From a bacterium (GTDB lineage Bacteria; Planctomycetota; Planctomycetia; Planctomycetales; Planctomycetaceae): a stretch of DNA of 60,774 nt. The stretch is from positions 1 to 60,774 of the forward strand of contig WGMU01000069.1 of assembly GCA_016124895.1 (NCBI GenBank). The letters run 5' to 3'. Shown piece after piece: positions 55,783 to 60,774 of this stretch. The notes beneath the pieces are model-generated. The model was not told where the DNA came from. It was given only the letters and a program-made list of their open reading frames with translations, and made no database searches. Within the stretch, counting starts at the first letter, position 1, and each line of letters starts with the position of its first letter. The position numbers and the translations under genes are program-made.

Positions 55783-56361
55783 CCGAGGGGGCTGAAGGCC
55801 ACGCAGGAGCTGTACGGCATCCATGAAAAAGAAACATCCGAGTACGGCACGCGATGTCTGATTGCTCGGCGGTTGATCGAGCGAGGTGTCCGGTTCGCTC
55901 AGGTTTTCACACAGAATCAGTACTGGGATCATCACAGTGGAATCATCAGCCGCCTGCCGCAAGCGTGCCGCAAGACCGACTGTGGCGCTGCAGCGCTGGT
56001 TATTGATCTCAAACAGCGTGGCCTGCTCGATACGACCGTCGTTCACTGGGGCGGCGAGATGGGCCGGCTGCCGGTCATTCAGAACGACGCCGGACGCGAC
56101 AAGGTCGGGCGCGATCACAACACGTACGGATTCTCCATGTGGCTCGCTGGCGGCGGCTTCAAGCCTGGCGCGACGTATGGCGAGACCGACGAGTTCGGCC
56201 ATCACGCTGTGACCGACATCGTCAACCACTACGACTATCACGCCACGCTGTTCCGCCTGCTCGGCCTCGACGCGGGCGGCGTTACATTCAAACGCAATGC
56301 CCGCGAATCCTCCCTGCTCGACGGTCAGCCAGGGAAGGTCGTGTCAGAGCTGTTGGCATGA
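55783..56361 (+). pseudogene. 5'-truncated DUF1501 gene
   Basis: About 190 codons that match only the C-terminal part of DUF1501 proteins (normally ~450-480 residues): TSEYGTRCLIARRLIERGV, VHWGGEMGRLPV, GRDHNTYGFSMWLAGGG, YGETDEFGHHAV and YDYHATLFRLLGLD. The N-terminal Tat signal and first ~260 residues are missing. Resemblance begins within ~20-30 bp of the DUF1559 stop, with only a TTG at 55780 as start. The break is therefore at the operon's 3' edge. Active-site-like residues in the remaining part look intact, so the loss is recent or the remnant is conserved. Confidence 0.85.
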
Positions 56362-56433
56362 GCACGACAAAGTCGCCCTCTCGCTTCCTCGAGATGAGCC
56401 GATGTCAGATCAAACAGTCCCGCGCTTGCCGTA

Positions 56434-56509
56434 GACTCGGACCGAGTGCAGCGAGTTCCGGCAACCGGACTGTCACTGCCGGAACTCGCTGCGCTCAGTC
56501 CGGCCTGCT
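56434..56509. repeat. Palindromic repeat, copy 2 of family A
   Basis: A 26-bp arm at 56438-56463 (core CGGACCGAG, then GCAGCGAGTTCCGGCA) pairs with 56477-56502 with two G:T-type mismatches and a 13-nt loop. The arms are the same sequence family as at 49542-49627. It lies between the end of the DUF1501 remnant and the end of the first sulfatase gene. Confidence 0.9.
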
Positions 56510-56521
56510 TGAGGACGTTCG

Positions 56522-58681
56522 TCAGTCGATCGTCAGACTGGCAGCGTCAATCATGCCGTCGAAGGCGAATGGCGCCTTGTACTCGCCAACGGCTCCGGTA
56601 GCGTCCTGGCCAACCTGCAGACCATCCAGGGGCTGCTGCTTCAGGCTGCCGAGCGTCGTGCCGCGGGCGACAACCTTGCCGTCGACCGTCAGTACAACCT
56701 CACCGAACTTCGACAGAGACGCGTCCACTTCGTGTGCATCGTCAGCGATAGTCGACTCCGATGACACGACAGTCAGCTTGCCGCTGTGTCGCGTCGCGAA
56801 GTGCAGTCGTCCGTCCTGCAGGTACAGCGAGTACCCCTGAGATGAACCGCCTTGCGCGAGCAGCACGCCCTGGTGCCCCGACTGCTTCAGCTCGACGCGA
56901 ATACTGAAGCCGCGATCTTCGACAAAAGGTCCTTTTTCCCGTGAGAGGTCCGCTCCCGGCTGCAGCTCGAACTTCTTCTGCCTGCGGTTGAACTTCGCCT
57001 GAGACGTCTTTCCTCGCCAGGCTCCCAGCGGCAGGACGTTGGCACGTTCGGCGTACGCATCCCACTTCGCGGCCAGTTGCTTTGCGAGGTCCGGTTTGTC
57101 GGCAGCCAGGTCGTGCATCTCCGTCCGGTCGGTCTCCATGTCGTAGAGTTCCCACGGCTGATTCTCCTTCGCAACGAGCTTCCATTTGCCATCACGCACC
57201 GCGCGATTACCTTCGTGTTCCCAGAAGATCGGCTGCGGTCGGTCGAGTGACTTGCCGGCGAAGGCCGGAACCAGCGGAACGCCTTCCAGTGGTTTGATCG
57301 CGTTGCCGTCGACTTCTTGCGGATAGTCGACCTCGGCGAGCGCGACGCAGGTCGCCGCGATATCGATCAGATGCCCTGGCTGATGTTCGAGTTCTCCGCG
57401 ACGCTTAATCCCCATCGGCCAGTGCGCGATGAGCGGCGTCGAGATTCCGCCTTCATGGACGAAGTGCTTGTACTCGCGGAACGGCGTGTTCGAGACGTTC
57501 GCCCAGTTGATGCCGTACGCGATGTAAGTGTCCTCGGGGCCGGGCATGATGCCGGGGCCGTTGAGCGTCGGCACGCCGTCGCGGTTCTGTTTCGGGATCA
57601 CATCGAGCCGAATCTCATCGGCCGGAATGATCGGCAGCGACGCCGTGACCGGCCGCTGGTAGTCACCCTTGCGACCGATCGGTTCCTGACAGCCACCGTT
57701 GTCCTGCATGAACAGGATCAGCGTGTTGTCGAGTTCGTCAGTCAGCCTGAGCGTCTCGACAATCCGGCCGATGCCCTGATCCATGCGGTCGATCATCGCC
57801 GCATAAACTTCCATGCAGCGGGCTTCCCATTCCTTGTGCTCAAAGTTCGGCCAGTCACCGACGAGCGGTGTGACGTCCCAGCTCTCTTTGACGAGGCCCA
57901 GTTCAACAACGCGTTTTACCCGGCGCTGGCGGATCGCGTTGTAACCCTCGTCATAGCGGCCCTTGTACTTCGCAATGTCTTCCGGCAGAGCGTGCATCGG
58001 CCAGTGTGCCGCCGTGTAGGCAACATACAGGAAGAACGGCCAGTCATCGTTCGCCTTGTCATGCTCGGTGACGAAGCGGATCGCGTGATCGCTGATTGCG
58101 TCGGTGTAGTAGAACGTTTCCGGTAGATACTCCGGATCGGCAAACGGGCTGATGTTCTGATTGTCGCGAACCAGCGTACCGGGATCGAAGAAGCTGCCCG
58201 CTCCGGTGATCGTTCCGTAAAAGCGATCGAAGCCGCGCTGCAGCGGCCAGTTGAACTTCGGCCCGTCCGGCTGAACGTGTTTCGTGACGTGCCACTTGCC
58301 GACACCGTACGTCGAGTACCCTGCCGGCTGCAGCATCTCGGCAATCGTCCGACAGTTGTTGTTGAGGTCGCCGCGGTAACCATCGTAGCCGCCGTCGGTC
58401 ATCATCCAGCCAATGCCAGCCTGATGCGGATACAGCCCGCTGAGTAGACAGGCCCGCGTCGGGCAGCAACGGCCCGTGTTGTAAAACTGCGTGAATCGCA
58501 GCCCGTTCTCGGCCAATCCGTTGAGCGTCGGCGTCTGAATCTCACCGCCGTAGCAGCCGAGGTCCGAGAAGCCCATATCGTCGGACAGAATCACAATGAT
58601 GTTCGGTCGAGACTCGGCCCGAGCAGTCAGCGTCGAACCGCAGACGACCAGTAAAGCACACAAAGCAGCGAGCGTACGCAT
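56522..58681 (-). CDS. Exported arylsulfatase (family S1) with C-terminal LamG-like domain
   Basis: 719 residues. A signal peptide is at 1-23. The metal motif SRPNIIVILSDDMGFSD is complete. The sulfatase signature is CCPTRACLLSG, so C72 in C-x-P-x-R is the residue converted to formylglycine. FMQDNGGC and DYPQEVDG belong to the core. Residues ~560-719 form a beta-rich concanavalin-like domain (VLLAQGGSSQGYSLYLQDG, LTVDGKVVARG) that may bind a polysaccharide. It would remove sulfate esters from external sugars. Divergent from the second sulfatase; a repeat-rich gap lies between them. Confidence 0.95.
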   Translation of the reverse strand: MRTLAALCALLVVCGSTLTARAESRPNIIVILSDDMGFSDLGCYGGEIQTPTLNGLAENGLRFTQFYNTGRCCPTRACLLSGLYPHQAGIGWMMTDGGYDGYRGDLNNNCRTIAEMLQPAGYSTYGVGKWHVTKHVQPDGPKFNWPLQRGFDRFYGTITGAGSFFDPGTLVRDNQNISPFADPEYLPETFYYTDAISDHAIRFVTEHDKANDDWPFFLYVAYTAAHWPMHALPEDIAKYKGRYDEGYNAIRQRRVKRVVELGLVKESWDVTPLVGDWPNFEHKEWEARCMEVYAAMIDRMDQGIGRIVETLRLTDELDNTLILFMQDNGGCQEPIGRKGDYQRPVTASLPIIPADEIRLDVIPKQNRDGVPTLNGPGIMPGPEDTYIAYGINWANVSNTPFREYKHFVHEGGISTPLIAHWPMGIKRRGELEHQPGHLIDIAATCVALAEVDYPQEVDGNAIKPLEGVPLVPAFAGKSLDRPQPIFWEHEGNRAVRDGKWKLVAKENQPWELYDMETDRTEMHDLAADKPDLAKQLAAKWDAYAERANVLPLGAWRGKTSQAKFNRRQKKFELQPGADLSREKGPFVEDRGFSIRVELKQSGHQGVLLAQGGSSQGYSLYLQDGRLHFATRHSGKLTVVSSESTIADDAHEVDASLSKFGEVVLTVDGKVVARGTTLGSLKQQPLDGLQVGQDATGAVGEYKAPFAFDGMIDAASLTID

Positions 58682-58767
58682 ACCGAAGAACTCCGAAATC
58701 AGGATCTCAGGAAGCAGGTCGCGCGAGTATTGCGCTCGCCGGAAAGCACGTCAAACAACTCCGTAGG

Positions 58768-58839
58768 GGGCGTGGAGCGTAGCGCAACGTACCATCGATT
58801 CCGGTTGAGGCTCGGTGCGTTACGCTACGCTCCACGCCC
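58768..58839. repeat. Long inverted repeat, family B
   Basis: GGGCGTGGAGCGTAGCGCAA... at 58768-58793 pairs with 58814-58839 with two mismatches over 26 bp and a 20-nt loop. No T-run follows on either side. It differs from family A in sequence, but has the same size and the same alternating GCG/GAG style. Confidence 0.85.
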
Positions 58840-58854
58840 TTTGCAGCTAAAGCT

Positions 58855-58977
58855 GTAGCCAGGTTTTTCCAAAACCTGGTCAAGCGCAGATAAGGCTGCG
58901 ATATCCCGTGTCATTTCGGCAACGGAGCATTCACTGCTGAAGCTGACGGCTTTCCGGTTTCGGAGAAACCGGACTAC
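58855..58977. repeat. REPIN-like pair of GTAG-headed hairpins
   Basis: Copy 1 (58855-58879) is GTAG followed by CCAGGTTTT-TCC-AAAACCTGG. Copy 2 (58951-58977), read on the minus strand, is GTAG-T-CCGGTTTC-TCC-GAAACCGG. Each has a perfect 8-9 bp stem, the same TCC loop and the same GTAG head, and they point in opposite directions about 70 bp apart. This is the arrangement of REP doublets (REPINs) spread by RAYT transposase relatives. Confidence 0.7.
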
Positions 58978-59050
58978 AGTTTTTGTAAGGACAAACTCCG
59001 TGTTACAGGGTTGTCAAAAGCCGGCCCGAAACACTGTTAAAGGATCTCTC

Positions 59051-60502
59051 ATGCAAGTCTCGCGTCACGTCGGCCAGTCAGTTTGCCTCGGAGCGTTACT
59101 GCTCGGGTCATTAAGTTGTGTGTGTGCCGTCGCAGACGCAGCCGACGCCAGACGGCTCAACGTTCTGTTCATCATCTCGGACGACCTGACGTCAACCGCG
59201 CTGTCCTGCTACGGCAACAATGTCTGCAGCACGCCGAACATTGACCGGCTCGCGGCGCGAGGCACTCGGTACACGCGAGCTTACTGCCAGGGAACTTACT
59301 GCGGGCCGTCGCGGGCATCGTTCCTGTCCGGCTACTACCCGCACGCAACGGGAGTGCTCGGCTATATCAGCCCGCGGAAAGCGATCGGCGATCGAGCGAC
59401 CTGGCCGCAGCATTTCAAAAACAACGGTTACTACACGGCGCGAGTCAGCAAGATCTTCCACATGGGAGTGCCCGGCGGGATCGAAGAGGGCAGTGACGGT
59501 GCCGACGATCCAGTCTCGTGGACCGAGCGCTTCAACAGTCAGGGACCGGAATGGAAGGCTCCCGGCGACGGAGAGACTCTGGAAGGCAACCCGGACGGAA
59601 AGAAGCCCGTCGTCGGTGGCAACACCTTTGTCGTCGTCGAAGCGGACGGCAACGACATGGTCCACTCGGACGGCAAGACCGCGAAGAAGGCCTGCGAGCT
59701 GATCGACGAACACAAGAGCAAACCGTTCTGGCTGGGCGTCGGCTTTGTCCGGCCGCACGTTCCGTTTGTCTCGCCGAGGCCCTATTACAAACCGTTTCTG
59801 CCGTACTCGACGATGACGCTGCCGCCGAAGGTTCCGGGCGACTGGGACGACATTCCGAAAGCCGGCATCAACTACAAGACCAGCGTCAACATGAAGATGG
59901 ACGAGCGGCGGCAGCAAAAGGCCGTCGGCGGGTATTACGCCTCGGTCGCCTACATGGACGCGCAGGTCGGCAAGGTGCTGGACGCCCTACACGCCGCGGG
60001 GCTCGACGACAGCACGATCGTCATCTTCACCAGCGACCACGGTTACCACCTGGGCGAACACGACTTCTGGGCCAAGGTCAGCCTGCACGACGAGTCGGCT
60101 CAGGTCCCGCTGATCATCAGCGTCCCCGGCAAACAGCCCGCCGTCTGCGACTCGTTCGTCGAACTGATCGACCTCTACCCGACGATCTCCGGCCTCTGCG
60201 GCCTGGAAGTTCCCGACCGCCTGCAGGGCCTGAACATCGCCCCCACGCTCGACAACCCGGACGCCGACATCCGCGACACCGCCTTCAGCGTCAACGGCAA
60301 AGGCTTCCTCCTGCGAGACAACGATTGGGCCTTCATTCAATACGGCGAGGACGCCAAAGGCGGCCTCGAACTCTTCGACATGCACAAGGACCCGAAGCAG
60401 TACACGAACCTGGCGGGTGACGAGAAGTACGCCTCAGTTGTCGAGAACTTCAAATCAAAGCTGACGGCGAAGCTGGCAACCGTCCGCGACAACGATCTGT
60501 AA
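59051..60502 (+). CDS. Exported iduronate-2-sulfatase-like sulfatase
   Basis: 483 residues from the ATG at 59051 (AAAGGA upstream); a GTG at 59000 would add 17 residues before the signal peptide. The signal peptide covers ~1-31. The metal motif LNVLFIISDDLTSTALSC is followed by TPNIDRLAARGTRYTRAYC, and the signature GTYCGPSRASFLSG gives C84 as the formylglycine site. Later VGFVRPHVPFVSP, SDHGYHLGEHDFWAK and ESAQVPLIISVPG are typical of iduronate-2-sulfatase-like enzymes. It acts on sulfated polysaccharides outside the cytoplasm; the precise substrate is unknown. Confidence 0.95.
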   Translation: MQVSRHVGQSVCLGALLLGSLSCVCAVADAADARRLNVLFIISDDLTSTALSCYGNNVCSTPNIDRLAARGTRYTRAYCQGTYCGPSRASFLSGYYPHATGVLGYISPRKAIGDRATWPQHFKNNGYYTARVSKIFHMGVPGGIEEGSDGADDPVSWTERFNSQGPEWKAPGDGETLEGNPDGKKPVVGGNTFVVVEADGNDMVHSDGKTAKKACELIDEHKSKPFWLGVGFVRPHVPFVSPRPYYKPFLPYSTMTLPPKVPGDWDDIPKAGINYKTSVNMKMDERRQQKAVGGYYASVAYMDAQVGKVLDALHAAGLDDSTIVIFTSDHGYHLGEHDFWAKVSLHDESAQVPLIISVPGKQPAVCDSFVELIDLYPTISGLCGLEVPDRLQGLNIAPTLDNPDADIRDTAFSVNGKGFLLRDNDWAFIQYGEDAKGGLELFDMHKDPKQYTNLAGDEKYASVVENFKSKLTAKLATVRDNDL

Positions 60503-60719
60503 CACATTTCACGAATCAATGACGGAAAGGTGTGACACGTCCGATGGAACCTGAAGTTTCCAGAGATGGCGAACATGATCGATTCGTCCTTCGTTTTCCG
60601 TTCCGAGTCTTGGGAAGTCACGAAATCGGTGGACTAGGCCGTGTGGACATTCGGATTGCGGGATTTCGGCGGGTCAGGGACGATTCCGTTTTCGTGTCAG
60701 AGGTCAAGGAGGACCGGTC

Positions 60720-60774
60720 ATGTCTGCTCGTCACGCGTTGACGGATACTCAATGGGATCGCATCAAAGACCTGC
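60720..60774 (+). CDS. IS5-type transposase, start only (runs off the window)
   Basis: The last 55 bp encode MSARHALTDTQWDRIKDL, which matches the opening of IS5-group transposases (MSRR..LTD.QWE.I..LLP). GAGGACCGG lies 9-17 nt upstream. The rest of the gene lies beyond the window, so completeness is unknown. The 217 bp between the sulfatase and this start hold no other gene; the left terminal repeat of the element should be there but cannot be placed without the right end. Confidence 0.75.
   Translation, partial: MSARHALTDTQWDRIKDL

Larger units (their letters stand above)
58682..59050. other. Repeat-rich gap between two divergent sulfatase genes
   Basis: The 369-bp gap holds three palindromic structures: a 26-bp inverted repeat (58768-58793/58814-58839) and two GTAG-headed hairpins in opposite orientation (58855-58879 and 58951-58977). 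No gene is seen. AAAGGA 7 nt before the ATG at 59051 is the ribosome site of the second sulfatase. Confidence 0.6.

Noticed and set aside
56434-56509. Palindrome as a shared bidirectional terminator between the DUF1501 remnant and the sulfatase
   Set aside because: There is no T-run on either side, and the same sequence lies in a divergent promoter region at 49542, where no gene ends.
58951-58985. Hairpin followed by five T as a plus-strand terminator
   Set aside because: No plus-strand gene ends upstream; head and loop match the neighbouring hairpin, so a REP-type repeat explains it better.
60532-60741. Possible 69-codon gene before the transposase
   Set aside because: No ribosome site or family, and it overlaps the transposase start; more likely the left end of the insertion sequence.

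Overview
The window looks like a chromosomal stretch of a planctomycete. It is GC-rich and carries marker families typical of that phylum: two exported sulfatases, two DUF1559 pseudopilin-type proteins, a DUF1501 remnant, a ceramidase-like hydrolase, a DUF1573 protein, a kinase-like/FGE fusion, an exported Val/Thr/Gln-repeat protein and very long Ala/Gln-rich coiled-coil proteins. Its outer-membrane genes (LptD-like barrel, lipoproteins) and type IV leader peptidase fit a diderm cell. I saw no rRNA, tRNA or CRISPR array.

Layout. 0.4-7.4 kb, mostly minus strand: exported repeat protein, MMPL/RND exporter, PRPP synthetase, exported unknown. 7.7-13.7 kb plus: a membrane protein and a 1,436-residue coiled-coil protein whose stop and start overlap; they resemble a split DUF4175 protein. 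13.8-15.5 kb minus: type II restriction-modification pair (D12 adenine methyltransferase, then HNH nuclease). 15.7-25.7 kb plus: a DUF1559 protein with a ~600-residue extra N-terminal half, a duplicated-TPR exported protein, an LptD-like barrel, a PEGA lipoprotein and a 58-residue lipoprotein. 25.7-32.1 kb minus: PP2C phosphatase, BshB1-like deacetylase, zinc-ribbon membrane protein, BioD, PH-like membrane protein, radical SAM enzyme.

32.3-37.4 kb is accessory. Two opposed remnants of TPR modules like those ending STAND/NACHT-type effectors are followed by three co-directional genes: an unknown, a LysR-like sensor and a protein whose two ROK sugar-kinase halves are in circularly permuted order. 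This is the most novel item in the window. 37.4-49.5 kb returns to core and planctomycete genes: ceramidase-like, PHP-type hydrolase, PgsA, shikimate kinase, leader peptidase, pseudokinase-coiled coil-FGE fusion, phospholipase C-like protein.

49.8-55.8 kb is a compact six-gene operon: methyltransferase, small 12-Cys exported protein, exported unknown, DUF1573 protein, PIG-V-like glycosyltransferase and DUF1559 pseudopilin. It abuts a 5'-truncated DUF1501 gene, and the whole is bracketed by two copies of one palindromic repeat. Two divergent sulfatases follow, with a REPIN-like repeat cluster between them. The window ends inside the start of an IS5-type transposase gene. Several distinct intergenic palindrome types are visible, so small palindromic repeats seem to be a general trait of this genome.
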